Source of the DNA: Bryobacterales bacterium
Lineage (GTDB): Bacteria; Acidobacteriota; Terriglobia; Bryobacterales; Bryobacteraceae
DNA length: 61,614 nucleotides
Assembly (NCBI GenBank): GCA_947446025.1
Contig: CANFEY010000024.1
Location: forward strand, 1 to 61,614
Direction of reading: 5' to 3'
The stretch's first letter is position 1. Each line of letters starts with the position of its first letter. Both the position numbers and the translations under genes were made by a program. Below, piece after piece: positions 24,990 through 34,875 of the stretch. The notes beneath the pieces are model-generated. The model saw only the letters and a list, made by a program, of their open reading frames with translations, was not told where the DNA came from and ran no database searches.

Positions 24990-25580
24990 TTAGTCGAGGC
25001 GGGTGGCTGAGATGGTGAAATTCAGCGTCATCTCGTCTTTGGTGCCGATGGCTCCGAGAATTGCCGAGGGCGGTTTTAGGTTATAGTCCGTCAGCTTGAT
25101 TTTGGCCGAGCCGTCCAGGCGCAGGCGCCCAGGGTCGGAGGCATTGAGCTGGACCGCAACCACGGCGGGCTTCGGGATGCCGCGGATGGTCAACATTCCT
25201 TGCGCTTCATATTTTCCGCTGCCCAGTTCGCGGATCGCGCTGCTGGCAAAGGTCATGGTGGGGTAGCGCTTCACCGCCAACATGTCATCGAAGGTGGTTT
25301 CCATGACCTTCTTCAGGTCGCCCGCGCTGACCCAGTCGTCCTTGCAGACGGCGCTGGCGGAGTCGATGGTCAGTTGAATCTGCGATTCGGTGGGCTTGGC
25401 GGGATCGAATTGGAGCGTCCCTTGATACTTCTCAAACAAGAACAGGTGCTTCTTTCCCCGGTACAGGCCGGTCTTCTCGACTGTCAGACTGAAGCGGCTA
25501 TCGGCGGCTGGGCGGACTTCAAACGAACCGGCCATAGCAACGCTGGAAAGGGCAAGGAGTGCAGCTAGCAGGATTCTCAT
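24990..25580 (-). CDS. YceI-like periplasmic lipid-binding protein
   Basis: 196 residues; signal peptide to about residue 17 (SVAMAG). The body follows the YceI lipocalin-like barrel pattern: FEVRPAADSRFSLTVEKTG, later MTFASSAIRELGSGKYEAQG and a final beta strand MTLNFTISATRLD. Relatives bind polyisoprenoids or other amphiphiles in the periplasm. It lies downstream of the phenolic-lipid operon, which is suggestive only. Confidence 0.75.
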   Translation of the reverse strand: MRILLAALLALSSVAMAGSFEVRPAADSRFSLTVEKTGLYRGKKHLFLFEKYQGTLQFDPAKPTESQIQLTIDSASAVCKDDWVSAGDLKKVMETTFDDMLAVKRYPTMTFASSAIRELGSGKYEAQGMLTIRGIPKPAVVAVQLNASDPGRLRLDGSAKIKLTDYNLKPPSAILGAIGTKDEMTLNFTISATRLD

Positions 25581-25607
25581 ATTGGTGAATGTACTCTCCC
25601 GTGTGTT

Positions 25608-26390
25608 CTATTCCTTCAGCTTGGCACGTTCGCGGGCGAACAGCGGACTTTCTGGGAACGCAACGGTAAGCTCCTTCATGAGACGGCTCGCGTCCTGGAA
25701 GCGTTTCTCCCTTATGGACACCAGGGCCAGCATCATCTTCGCGTAGGGACCCAGGTACAGTGCGTCGCGGGCGGCTTGGGCCAGTTGGCCCATGCCGCGC
25801 TGTTTGTTTCCTTGCAGGCCGCCGAACCATAACACCGCGCGCTTGTAGGAGGGGAGACAGGCCAGGATGTAGTTGGCGGCTCCCAGGGCCACGTAGCCGT
25901 CGGTGACGGAGGGCGCGGCGGTGAGCAGGCGGCGGGCGAACGCCTCAGCTTCACGGATGTGGCGGAGACTGTCGAGTTGGCGCTTCGTGATGAGCGCGGC
26001 GTAGTCGGCCTCCATGCCCGAGGCGAGGGCTAGGGCGAGCAAGGAGTTCGCCGTGCTGTCCGTGGCGCGCTTCCGGGCCAGGGCGCTGGCCTGTTCGAAG
26101 GCATTGCTTCGAGCCGGGTCCGCGGTGCTTTTGATGCCGCCCAGCAGGCGGTCGTCGTCGAGAAAGAACTCCGTTGTGAGCACGCCGTGGTGTTCAAATT
26201 CTTCAAACAGGTGGCAGGCGGCTTCGGCGGCGAAGCCCATGGGGTCGGCGGGATGGTCGCGCTGCCATGCCAGGAAAGCTGCGCGGGCATCGGCGAAGCG
26301 GAGGTGGTAGAGAAGATGGAACCCGGGAACCAGTCCGGGTGACTGGGCAAAGGCCGCAAGGGGCAGGCAAAGGAAGGTCCTACGCTTCAT
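25608..26390 (-). CDS. Tetratricopeptide-like protein of unknown function
   Basis: 260 residues with a weak signal sequence (MKRRTFLCLPLAAFAQS) and helical repeats through most of its length (FADARAAFLAWQRDHPADPMG, SLLALALASGMEADYAAL). The pattern suggests a TPR-type scaffold in the periplasm. The ATG overlaps the flavoprotein stop (ATGA), making it the last gene of the polyketide operon. It could organise the pathway, but I have no direct evidence. Confidence 0.6.
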   Translation of the reverse strand: MKRRTFLCLPLAAFAQSPGLVPGFHLLYHLRFADARAAFLAWQRDHPADPMGFAAEAACHLFEEFEHHGVLTTEFFLDDDRLLGGIKSTADPARSNAFEQASALARKRATDSTANSLLALALASGMEADYAALITKRQLDSLRHIREAEAFARRLLTAAPSVTDGYVALGAANYILACLPSYKRAVLWFGGLQGNKQRGMGQLAQAARDALYLGPYAKMMLALVSIREKRFQDASRLMKELTVAFPESPLFARERAKLKE

Positions 26391-27385
26391 GCGTTGCCTC
26401 CCGCGACGCCGAGCAGGCGCGAGAACAGGCCGGGAGCGTGGCTGAGAACCGTCAGCGCGGGGCGGAGCAGGGCGGGATACTTCGTGAGCGTGAGCACGCC
26501 CGCGGTGAGGCGGCGGTAGTCAGCGAGCATCGCCTCGCGCGCGCGGTCGAAGGCCGCGAGGTCGTCGATGTGTTGCGCGAGCAGTTCGGCGGAGAGCAGT
26601 GCTTGGGTGATGCCGCCGCCGGTGATAGGGTCGCAGTTGCCCGCGGCGTCGCCGAGCAGCGCGCATCCGGGGGCGTGGCGCTGTTTGGCTCGGACCGCGA
26701 GGGGAGCGGCTCCGCGAACCGGCTCGATGGGTTCGCCGAATCGCGGCGGGATGTGGGGCGCTTCGCCGAGCGCGGCGACTAGGCGCTGGCCCCCAGGGAG
26801 AGGCGTCACGTAGACTTCTTGCGGATCGTCAAGGTAGACGTTCACCCATTCCGCGGGCGGGCCGGGAAAGTGCCCGAGGAGGGCGTGGCGCTTGGTACGG
26901 GGCGAGGCATCCCAGCCGAGCTGGTGGCGCAGGATGGAGTTGGCTCCATCGGCCGCGATGGTCAGAGCCGCGCGGAAATCTTCACCGTCGGCGCGCACGC
27001 CTGCGATGCGGTTGTCCGCGAAGATCGGGCCTTCCACGTGCACGCCGGTGATCACTCGCACATTGGATTCACGGCGGGCGGCGTCGAGCAGCGCGGCATC
27101 GAGGTGGAGGCGGCGGATACCGAGTCCCATCTGGCGATGAGGGAAAGCTCCTTCGATGACGCGGCCTTCGTGGTGGTAACGGACGCCCTGGAAGGGCACG
27201 CCCTCCACATGGATACCCAGACGGCCAAGCGCGGCGACGCCTGCAGGCATCAATCCTTCGCCGCACGCTTTTTCGCGGGGGAACGTGGCGCGGTCCAGCA
27301 GGCGGACACGGTGGCCCCGTCGGGCCAAGCCGATGGCGGCCGCGCAGCCCGCGGGACCGGCTCCGGCGATGAGAATGCTGGTCAC
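26387..27385 (-). CDS. FAD-dependent oxidoreductase of the phenolic-lipid operon
   Basis: 332 residues from a GTG overlapping the upstream stop. The N-terminal Rossmann motif ILIAGAGPAGCAAAIGLARRG is followed by REKACGEGLMP and the second FAD motif CALLGDAAGNCDPITGGG. It is related to geranylgeranyl reductases and UbiH-like hydroxylases. In srsABC-type operons the third gene is a flavin monooxygenase that oxidises the alkylresorcinol ring; I infer the same role from its place after a type III PKS and an ICMT-type methyltransferase. Confidence 0.8.
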   Translation of the reverse strand: MTSILIAGAGPAGCAAAIGLARRGHRVRLLDRATFPREKACGEGLMPAGVAALGRLGIHVEGVPFQGVRYHHEGRVIEGAFPHRQMGLGIRRLHLDAALLDAARRESNVRVITGVHVEGPIFADNRIAGVRADGEDFRAALTIAADGANSILRHQLGWDASPRTKRHALLGHFPGPPAEWVNVYLDDPQEVYVTPLPGGQRLVAALGEAPHIPPRFGEPIEPVRGAAPLAVRAKQRHAPGCALLGDAAGNCDPITGGGITQALLSAELLAQHIDDLAAFDRAREAMLADYRRLTAGVLTLTKYPALLRPALTVLSHAPGLFSRLLGVAGGNA

Positions 27386-27942
27386 GGAAGAAACCTCGGG
27401 CGGCTGCCGAAGGCCGCTTGCCAGTCGGCATCTTGCTGCATGACGGATTCTTCCAGCGTCACCCGATTGCGCAGCACGAGCAAATGCAGCAGTGTGCCCA
27501 GCGCGGCCGTGATCCAAGCGGAATGGATCAGCGGGAGCGCGGCCATCTCCGCAAACACGGCGGTGTAGTTCGGGTGGCGGACCCATTGGTAGGGTCCGGT
27601 TGAGATCACGCCAAGGGCGGGGGACATCACCTGCACGTTCCAGCGCTGCCCAAGCGTGCGGATGACCCACCAGCGGGCGGCGTTCGCGGTGAGGAAGATG
27701 GCCAGCGCGGGGATGCCGAGCAAGGGAAGCCAAGCGCGGGGCAGCAGGAGCACTTCGAGCGCGCACCCACCGAGCATGCCGGCGTGGAGGGCCACCATCC
27801 AGATGTAGCCGGGTTCCGGGGCTTTCTGGCCGCCCGCGGAGGTGAGTTGGCGCTGGTTGTGGCGCGAATGGCGCAGTTCAATCAGGCGACCGGCGGCCAC
27901 CAGAGTCAGCAACGCTAGATAGAGTTGGATGCTCAGTTCCAT
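27382..27942 (-). CDS. ICMT-type membrane methyltransferase
   Basis: 186 residues from ATG 27942 (an ATG four codons earlier is less likely). Several membrane helices, then the SAM-binding signature of isoprenylcysteine carboxyl methyltransferases: GVISTGPYQWVRHPNY, with the last helix and a C-terminal acidic EESVMQQD. In phenolic-lipid operons such proteins (BpsB, SrsB) O-methylate the alkylpyrone or alkylresorcinol. It overlaps the polyketide synthase end by 10 nt. Confidence 0.8.
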   Translation of the reverse strand: MELSIQLYLALLTLVAAGRLIELRHSRHNQRQLTSAGGQKAPEPGYIWMVALHAGMLGGCALEVLLLPRAWLPLLGIPALAIFLTANAARWWVIRTLGQRWNVQVMSPALGVISTGPYQWVRHPNYTAVFAEMAALPLIHSAWITAALGTLLHLLVLRNRVTLEESVMQQDADWQAAFGSRPRFLP

Positions 27943-28985
27943 TGCAGCAGGCACATTTCCATACTGAAGCCGGGACCGAACGCCGCCAGCAGGCCGTGTT
28001 CGCCCGATTGCGGCGGGGGACCGGCGAGGAATTCCTTCATCACGAAGAGAACCGTGGCGCTGGAGAGATTGCCGTATTCCGAGAGCACTTTCCAGGAGGG
28101 GAGGGTTTGTTCCGGGAGGAGACCCATTTCCTCTTCGACGTACGCCAGAAGTTTTTGGCCTCCGGGATGCAGCAGGAAGAAGCGAAGATCGGCGCGCGCA
28201 AGTTGGTGGCGCTGCAGAAAGTCAAGCGTGACCGCGCCGATTTCAGCGCGGATCAGTTGGGGCACGCTACGCGAGAGCACAATGTGGAAGCCGGAACCCT
28301 TGAGGTCAAAGCCCATGGCGTCCAGCGAATCGGGGATGAGGTGGCTATGGGTGCCCACCACTTGCAGTCCGCGCGCGGGGCGTCCTGTGAGCACCGTTGC
28401 GGCGGCCCCATCACCGAAGAGGGCGCAGGAGACCAGGTTCGCAGGGGATGGGTCGTCGCGTTGGAGGGTGAGCGTGGGCAGTTCCACAGCCAGCAGCAGG
28501 ACGTTGGCATCGGGGAAGGCGCGCAGGTAGTCGGCGGCGCGGCCCAGGGCGGCGGCTCAGGCGGCGCAGCCAAGCTCAGTGATGGGCAGGCGTTTCACGT
28601 TGGGGCGGAATCCCATGGAGTTGATGAGGTACGCGTCCAGCGACGGGATCATGACGCCGGTGCAGCTGACGGTGATGAAGAGGTTGATATCCGCCGGCGT
28701 GAGGCCAGCGTGCGCAAGTGCGGCCTCGGCAGCTTGGCGGCCCAGGGCGATGGCGTGCGTCTTGTACTCGCAGCTGATTTGTTCCAAGGGCCGGGGCGTG
28801 ATGGTGTAGTCCAGCGGGAAGAGAAAGTGGCGCTTGCGGATGCGTGCGTGGTCGACGACGGAATGGATGCTTGCAAGACGGCGGTCGTCCAGGTTGAAGG
28901 CTTTTGGGAAATACGCCTTGACGTCATCGCTGGTGACGATGTTGGCGGGGACAGCGGTAGCGACTGAGAGAATCGTGGCAGGCAC
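27933..28985 (-). pseudogene. Type III polyketide synthase with a UGA after the active Cys
   Basis: Read through, the gene gives a full-length 350-residue chalcone-synthase-like enzyme. It starts at GTG 28985 with AAAGGGG upstream. The catalytic Cys140 (TELGC), the His in FFLLHPGGQ and the Asn in EYGNLSSAT are all encoded. Codon 143 (28557-28559) is TGA, where the family has the Gly-Gly of GCAGGAAAL; a single G-to-T change explains it. As written the protein stops three residues after the active Cys and cannot work. The rest of the operon is intact. A sequencing error is possible. Confidence 0.85.
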
Positions 28986-29055
28986 GGTGGACCCCTTTGG
29001 ATGCCGTGGAGCGGCGCGCGTATTCCCAGGGTAGCGGATAAAGGAGGCAGAGAAA

Positions 29056-29132
<77 letters not shown>

Positions 29133-29226
29133 GCATTGCCACTTCGGCAGATCTCAGGATACCACATGCGGTCTGTTCCGCAACTTTTCGTGCCGTCGCG
29201 GGCTTGAATATTTGGAGGTAGCGGCA

Positions 29227-29448
29227 ATGTTTCGGATGCTGATGATTGGACTGTTGATGGCGGGAATGAGCCTGGTGGCTAGCGCGGGGCCTCGGCAAGC
29301 TGTGCAGAGAGCTCAGATACGGCAAGGTGTGCGGGATGGATCGTTGACTCGGGCGGAGGCGGCGCGGTTGCGGGCTGGACTGGGTGGCAATCTTGGGCGA
29401 AACAGCCGCGCAATCCGGCGGCTCAAACGCAACGCACGGGTCCGTTAG
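29227..29448 (+). CDS. Small secreted basic protein
   Basis: 73 residues. GGAGG eight bases before the ATG supports the start. A signal peptide (MFRMLMIGLLMAGMSLVASA) precedes a short mature part rich in Arg and Ala (RQAVQRAQIRQGVRDG, LTRAEAARLRAG) that is probably helical. The EAARLRAGL pattern resembles short helical motifs found in periplasmic stress or metal-binding proteins, but no family is certain. Confidence 0.55.
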   Translation: MFRMLMIGLLMAGMSLVASAGPRQAVQRAQIRQGVRDGSLTRAEAARLRAGLGGNLGRNSRAIRRLKRNARVR

Positions 29449-29506
29449 TCGCCCAAGCCTCGCAAACTTGCGAACCGGGCGCACGTGCGCGATTCTATAT
29501 GGTGGA

Positions 29507-32029
29507 ATGGCATACACGCGCGGTGACCGGCTGCAACAGTACGAAATTTTGGGGGTCCTTGGTCGCGGAGGCATGGGAGAGGTGTACCACGCCCGCGACA
29601 CCGTCCTCGGCCGCGAGGTCGCCATCAAGGTCTCCTTCTCGCAATTCACTGCGCGCTTTAAGCGCGAGGCCGGCGTCATTGCGTCGCTAAACCATCCCAA
29701 TATCTGCACGCTATTCGAGGCAGGTCCCGACTACCTGGTCATGGAACTGGTCGAAGGCCCCACCCTTGCTGACCGCCTCAAGTCCGGACCCTTCCCAGTC
29801 GACGAAGCGTTAGAGATCGCCCGCCAGATTGCCGCCGCCCTCGAAGCCGCGCATGAGAAGCCGGTCATCCATCGCGATCTGAAGCCCGCCAACATCAAGA
29901 TCCGCCCGGACGGTCTCGTAAAGGTGCTCGACTTCGGCCTCGCCAAGAACCGCGAGCCGGACCCGGACAACGACGCCACCGTGACCATGGGCATGAGCGT
30001 GGCGGGAACCATCATGGGCACGCCTGCGTACATGTCGCCGGAGCAGGCTCGGGGGCTGGATGTGGATCGGCGCAGCGATATCTGGGCGTACGGCGTGCTG
30101 CTGTATGAGATGACCACCGGCAAGCGGCTGTTTGATGGGCCGACGTTGACGGACATCCTGGCGTCAGTGGTGGCGAAGGATGTGAGCTTTGACGATGCGC
30201 CGTCGAAAGTCCGGCGGCTGCTGCGCATCTGTGTGGAGAAGGACCCCAGGAAACGGCTGCGGGATATTGGAGAAGCTTGGCGGCATATTGGGGAGGAGCC
30301 TATTTCGGTTGCGGCCCCTGTGCCTGACCGCTCCCTCACGGTCGCGGCTCGGTGGGGGGCGGTTGCTGCTGCGGCGGTCTTGGCGGCTGTGGCGTGAGCA
30401 TTTGGTTGGATGGTGACGCATCCCGCTCCTGCGCCGCAGCTCACGCGTTTTGAAATCAACCCCCCAAAGGGAAGCACGCTGCCCATGGGGACGCCCGCCG
30501 TCTCTCCCGATGGACGGACGCTAGTCTACACCGTGACCGGATCGGACAACCAGACCCGCTTGCACGTCCGCTCGCTCGACACGTTGGAGACGCGCGCGCT
30601 GCCGGGTACGGAATCCGCCGTCCACCCCTTCTTTTCGCCCGATGGGCGCTCGGTGGCGTTTGTCGCGCGCAATCAACTGCAGCGGATTGATTTGGCGGGA
30701 GGGTCGCCGCAAGTCCTGATGAATGGGGTAACGGGTCCGTGGCACGGATCGTGGGGCAGCACGGGAACGCTCCTCGCACTTACGCCGGGTATTTCCCGAG
30801 TTCCGGCTTCCGGTGGAACCGTCGAACCGCTCTACGAGAACAGGAACTTTCCCTTCTTCCTGCGTGACGGCACACGCTTCCTGATGCGAGCGCTGGACGG
30901 CGAGAAGAGTTCCATCCAGTTGGGGACGCTGGGGTCGAAAGAGACGACGATGGTGCTGGATAACATCTTCAGTGCTCCGTTCATCGCGGCCTCGCCGGTT
31001 GGCGACTATCTTCTCTACCTGCGCGATGACACTCTCATGGCGCAGCCCTTCAATGAGGGGACGGCCAAACTCTCCGGCGAGCCGACAGTGCTGCTGGATA
31101 ACATAGCTCGCGTGGCCAGCCCCGCCTACATGCCCGCCGTGGGCGCGGGCGGAGGGACGCTCGCATTTCAGCGCGGTGGAGCGTTGGAGTACCTTCACCT
31201 GACTTGGTTTGACCGGACTGGCAAGCGTTTGAGCGACCTCACGAACCTCAACAATAGGCAGGTGGCGCTTTCGCCCGACGGGAAATTCGCAGCGTTTACA
31301 CGGACGGATGGGCCGAAGGTGGATATCTGGGTGACGGACCTGGCGCGTAACGTGACAAGCCGACTCACCTTTGGACCTGAGGTCCACGACAACCCCGTAT
31401 GGACTCCCGACGGGAAGCGTCTAGTCTATCGGAAGCAAGGCAAGGGCATCTTCGAGAAAGACGCGAGCGGCGCGGGCGAAGAGCGGCTGGTCATGACGGG
31501 AGATGCGTTGCCTGCTTCGTTTACTCCGGACGGCAAGTTCCTGCTCCTCCGCTCGCTGGGAAACCGTTTGTCGTTGTTGCCCATCACGGGAGAAATGACG
31601 GGGGACCAGAAGCAGGTGCCGGTGGGATCGGCAAATGCACCCACTGCGTCCGGGGTAATCTCACCGGACGGGAAATTCATCGCCTTCCATGCAGCGGAAT
31701 CGGCACGCTTCGAGGTCTACGTTCAACCTATGCCTCCCGCTACCGGACGTTGGCAGGTTTCGCAGAGTGGCGGCGCGATGCCCAGATGGAGGGCGGACGG
31801 CAAGGAGTTGTTCTTCCGTGGTCCCGCAGGGGAAACGATGGCGTTGGACGTGAAGCTGGGGGACACTTTCTCCGCCGGCATTCCACATGTGTTGTTCACC
31901 GGGCAGGGCACCACTGACGACTACGCCGTGTCGCCCGATGGGCAGCGATTCCTATTCCGTACCGCTGGGACCGCGGGCGATTCGCCCATTGTGGTCCTGC
32001 AGAACTGGTGGCTGGCGTTGAAGAAGTGA
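29507..32029 (+). pseudogene. Ser/Thr kinase with PD40 propeller, split by a UGA
   Basis: One continuous frame encodes an intact kinase domain (GRGGMGEVYHARD, VAIKV, HRDLKPANIKI, DFGLA), a membrane helix and a PD40/TolB-like propeller (FFSPDGRSVAFVA, ending VVLQNWWLALKK). Inside the membrane helix, codon 297 is TGA (30395-30397): VLAAVA-stop-AFGW. TGG (Trp) would restore an 840-residue protein like that at 7557-10148. As written a cytoplasmic kinase without sensor would be made. The propeller could restart at ATG 30410 but would have no export signal. Confidence 0.8.
30326..30343 (+). repeat. Short palindrome in the second kinase linker
   Basis: GACCG-CTCCCTCA-CGGTC lies in frame just before the membrane helix, encoding DRSLTV. 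It is in the same protein location as the hairpin in the other kinase, though its sequence differs. Confidence 0.35.
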
Positions 32030-32104
32030 GGCTGTAACGGAATCGGTGATGCGGTGGACAAGGCGGGCCTCCACGAGCGCGTAGTGGTGTCGGCCTGTGA
32101 GCGG

Positions 32105-32123
32105 GCCGGGCTGTGAGCCCGGC
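32105..32123. repeat. Intergenic hairpin
   Basis: GCCGGGCT-GTG-AGCCCGGC is a perfect 8-bp hairpin 76 nt after the kinase-propeller end, followed by GCAGGCAGGGTGCTTGCCCC. There is no T run, so a dispersed palindromic element is more likely than a classical terminator, although it could still stop transcription. The rest of the 173-bp gap shows nothing else. Confidence 0.4.
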
Positions 32124-32202
32124 GCAGGCAGGGTGCTTGCCCCACATTTTTGGTATTGTAGGGGGATAGATGTTGCCCAAGCGCCTTTCGGCCTCTTCCT
32201 GA

Positions 32203-33222
32203 ATGAGGTCGACCGTACAGATCAGCCGCGGCATTGAGTCCCTGTTCGGGACGCGTGATGAGAACGTTCGCCTGATTGAATCCGCCTTGAACGTGCGGGT
32301 ACAGTTGCGCACGGACGCGGTGGAGATTGAAGGCGCGGATGCGGCGGTGGTGCGCACCGGGCAGATTCTCAGCGACTACGCCGATTTGGTGGCCGAGGGC
32401 CAGGTTTTCACCAACGGCGACCTCAATAGCTTCCTGCGCGTAGTCACGGCCGATCCAGAAGCGTCGCTGCGCGGGTTGATTGAAAGCGGCAAGCAGCGCG
32501 CGTTCGGCAAGAAGCTGATTACGCCGAAGACAGTGATGCAGCGGCGCTACGTGGACGCCATTGAGCACTCTGACCTGGTGTTCGGTATCGGACCCGCCGG
32601 CACGGGCAAGACGTACCTGGCGGTGGCGATGGCGGTATCGGCGTTGCTGTCGAAGCAAGTCAGCCGCATCATTCTCACCAGGCCGGCGGTGGAGGCGGGC
32701 GAACGGCTCGGGTTCCTGCCGGGGACGTTGCAGGAGAAAATCGATCCGTACTTGCGGCCGTTGTACGACGCGCTGCATGAGATGGTGGATGTGGAGAAGG
32801 TCGAGAAACTGCTGGAACGCAACACCATCGAAATCGCTCCCCTCGCCTTCATGCGTGGCCGCACATTGAATGACGCCTTCATCATCATGGACGAAGCCCA
32901 GAACTGCACGCCCGAACAGATGAAGATGATCCTCACGCGGCAGGGGTTCAACTCGAAGATGGTGGTGACGGGCGATCCCACGCAGGTGGATTTGGGGGGC
33001 GGGCATCGCAGCGGCCTCGCCGAAGTGGTGGAAGTGTTGCGCGGCGTAGAGGGCGTGCAGTTCGTGCAGTTCGATGACCGCGACGTCGTGCGGCACCCCC
33101 TGGTGCAGCGCATTGTGCGCGCCTATGAGCGGTACAACCAACGGATTGGGGCGGACCGGCAGATGGCTCTGAAGTTGTCTGATCCCGCGGCCGCGGAAAC
33201 GAATGCCAACGTTACCAGCTAA
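32203..33222 (+). CDS. phoH: PhoH-like ATPase
   Basis: 339 residues. P-loop GIGPAGTGKTYLAVAMAV near residue 128 and Walker B FIIMDEAQNCT; the N-terminal KH-like part precedes them. PhoH proteins are ATPases linked to RNA metabolism. It heads the conserved phoH-ybeY-corC-era group, in which the genes overlap. Its end overlaps ybeY by 20 nt. Confidence 0.92.
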   Translation: MRSTVQISRGIESLFGTRDENVRLIESALNVRVQLRTDAVEIEGADAAVVRTGQILSDYADLVAEGQVFTNGDLNSFLRVVTADPEASLRGLIESGKQRAFGKKLITPKTVMQRRYVDAIEHSDLVFGIGPAGTGKTYLAVAMAVSALLSKQVSRIILTRPAVEAGERLGFLPGTLQEKIDPYLRPLYDALHEMVDVEKVEKLLERNTIEIAPLAFMRGRTLNDAFIIMDEAQNCTPEQMKMILTRQGFNSKMVVTGDPTQVDLGGGHRSGLAEVVEVLRGVEGVQFVQFDDRDVVRHPLVQRIVRAYERYNQRIGADRQMALKLSDPAAAETNANVTS

Positions 33223-33631
33223 GGCAACGCTGCTGTTTCAACATCCCACGCGCAGTGTGCGGCGGGGCGAACTGCGCCTGTTTTGGGAAGAGATGACGGC
33301 GTCGCTAGGTACCGCCACGTGCCTGATTACCACCGACGCGGAGTTGCGCAGATTGAATCGTGAGTTCCGCAAGAAGGATTACGCGACGGATGTTCTGTCG
33401 TTCCCGGGATCGCCGGGTGAGATCGCGGTTTCGTTTGACCGGGCCGCGGAGCAGGCGGCGGAGATGGGGCATCCGGTGGATGCTGAGTTGCGCATCCTGA
33501 TGCTGCACGGGCTGCTGCATTTGAGCGGCATGGATCACGAGACGGATTCGGGCGAGATGGCCAAGGCCGAAGCCGGGTGGAGAAAAAAGTTCAAATTGCC
33601 TGTAGGATTGATTGAACGGGCTCACGCATGA
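33203..33631 (+). CDS. ybeY: Endoribonuclease YbeY
   Basis: 142 residues, with the zinc motif HGLLHLSGMDHETD (HxxxHxxxxxH) and the upstream YATDVLSFPG typical of YbeY. It acts in 16S rRNA maturation and ribosome quality control. Overlaps phoH and, by 4 nt (ATGA), the CorC-like gene. Confidence 0.93.
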   Translation: MPTLPAKATLLFQHPTRSVRRGELRLFWEEMTASLGTATCLITTDAELRRLNREFRKKDYATDVLSFPGSPGEIAVSFDRAAEQAAEMGHPVDAELRILMLHGLLHLSGMDHETDSGEMAKAEAGWRKKFKLPVGLIERAHA

Positions 33632-34875
33632 TACTGCTACCGCTTACAATTGCCGCGTTCGTAATGGTGCTGCTGGTCACCCTGGTCACATGCATCCAGG
33701 TACTGTACCTGGAGTCTCTACGCATCCGCAGCCGCGAATTGCCGTCGCTCGAGTTCTTCAAGGAATCGATTGAGCCGAAGATCGGGCTGGAGACGGAGAA
33801 GGGCGCGCTGGCCTTCTCGCTGGTCAAACACTCGGGTCTCACCATCCTGGGCTGCCTGCTGCTGGCGATCACCTATGACAAGGCGTCCCTGGGAGAAGCG
33901 CTCATTGGCTCGGTCCTGATTGGATCCTTGATCGTACTGGTGTGCGCGCATCTGGTGCCGCAATTGATTTACCGCAAGAGCAACGGACACAGGTTGATGG
34001 TATTCGTCCCGGTGCTGAAGCTGGTGGCGGTGCTGGTGGGTCCGTTGACGTGGACGGTGGAGTTCATGCATTCGCTGTTCGGCCTGGATGGCGGGCAGGC
34101 GGCGGATGATTCACCGCACGCCGAAGAGCCGATCAATGCGCTGATCAATGCGGGCGAAGAAGAAGGCATCATCAAGGCGGATGACCGGGAGTTGATCCAA
34201 TCCGTGGTGGCGTTCGGCGACAAGACGGTGCGCGAGGTGCTCACGCCGCGGCCTCGGATTGTGGCGATTTCGGCGGATGCGAGCCTGGAAGAGCTGCGGA
34301 CGCTGGCGAAAGCCGAGCAGTATTCGCGCATGCCGGCTTACGAAGGCGACATTGATTCGGTGGCCGGATTCGTACACGTGCGCGATATGTTCGAATTGGA
34401 TGAGAGCGAACGGGCGAAGAAGTCGGTGCGGGATATTCTGCGGCCCATCCGCACGGTGCCCGAATCGAAACCGGTGAACGATTTGCTGCGCGAGATGCAG
34501 GAAGAAGGCGCGCATATGGCCGTAGTGGTGGATGAGTACGGGGCGACGGCGGGCATCGTCACCATGGAAGACATGGTGGAAGAAATTGTCGGCGAAATTC
34601 ACGACGAACATGAGCCGGAGCGGGACGCTAAGAAAGAAGCGGATGGAAGCTACGTATTGTCAGGGAGTTTCGACTTGGATCGGCTAAAGGAACTGCTGGA
34701 GTACGAGGTTCCTGAGGGCACTGAGTCCACCACGGTGGGCGGGTTGGTGACCGAGTGGCTGGGCCACGTGCCGCGCGTGGGCGAAGAAGCGCAGCGCGAT
34801 GGGCTGGTGATCCGCGCCATGGCGGGGAACGATTTGCGTGTAGACCGCGTGCGCGTATCGCGGGTCAGCGAATGA
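33628..34875 (+). CDS. CNNM/CorC (HlyC) family membrane protein
   Basis: 415 residues. The N-terminal DUF21 region has several membrane helices (MILLPLTIAAFVMVLLVTLV and others to about 150). A CBS pair follows (VLTPRPRIVAIS, MAVVVDEYGATAGIVTMEDM), then a C-terminal CorC_HlyC domain (SYVLSGSFDLDRLKELLEYE). Such proteins are tied to Mg2+ or Co2+ export. ATGA overlaps on both sides (ybeY, era). Confidence 0.88.
   Translation: MILLPLTIAAFVMVLLVTLVTCIQVLYLESLRIRSRELPSLEFFKESIEPKIGLETEKGALAFSLVKHSGLTILGCLLLAITYDKASLGEALIGSVLIGSLIVLVCAHLVPQLIYRKSNGHRLMVFVPVLKLVAVLVGPLTWTVEFMHSLFGLDGGQAADDSPHAEEPINALINAGEEEGIIKADDRELIQSVVAFGDKTVREVLTPRPRIVAISADASLEELRTLAKAEQYSRMPAYEGDIDSVAGFVHVRDMFELDESERAKKSVRDILRPIRTVPESKPVNDLLREMQEEGAHMAVVVDEYGATAGIVTMEDMVEEIVGEIHDEHEPERDAKKEADGSYVLSGSFDLDRLKELLEYEVPEGTESTTVGGLVTEWLGHVPRVGEEAQRDGLVIRAMAGNDLRVDRVRVSRVSE

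Noticed and set aside
28557-28559. Selenocysteine at the UGA of the type III PKS
   Set aside because: The position is Gly in the family, next to the catalytic Cys. I see no obvious SECIS-like hairpin just downstream, only GC-rich coding sequence.
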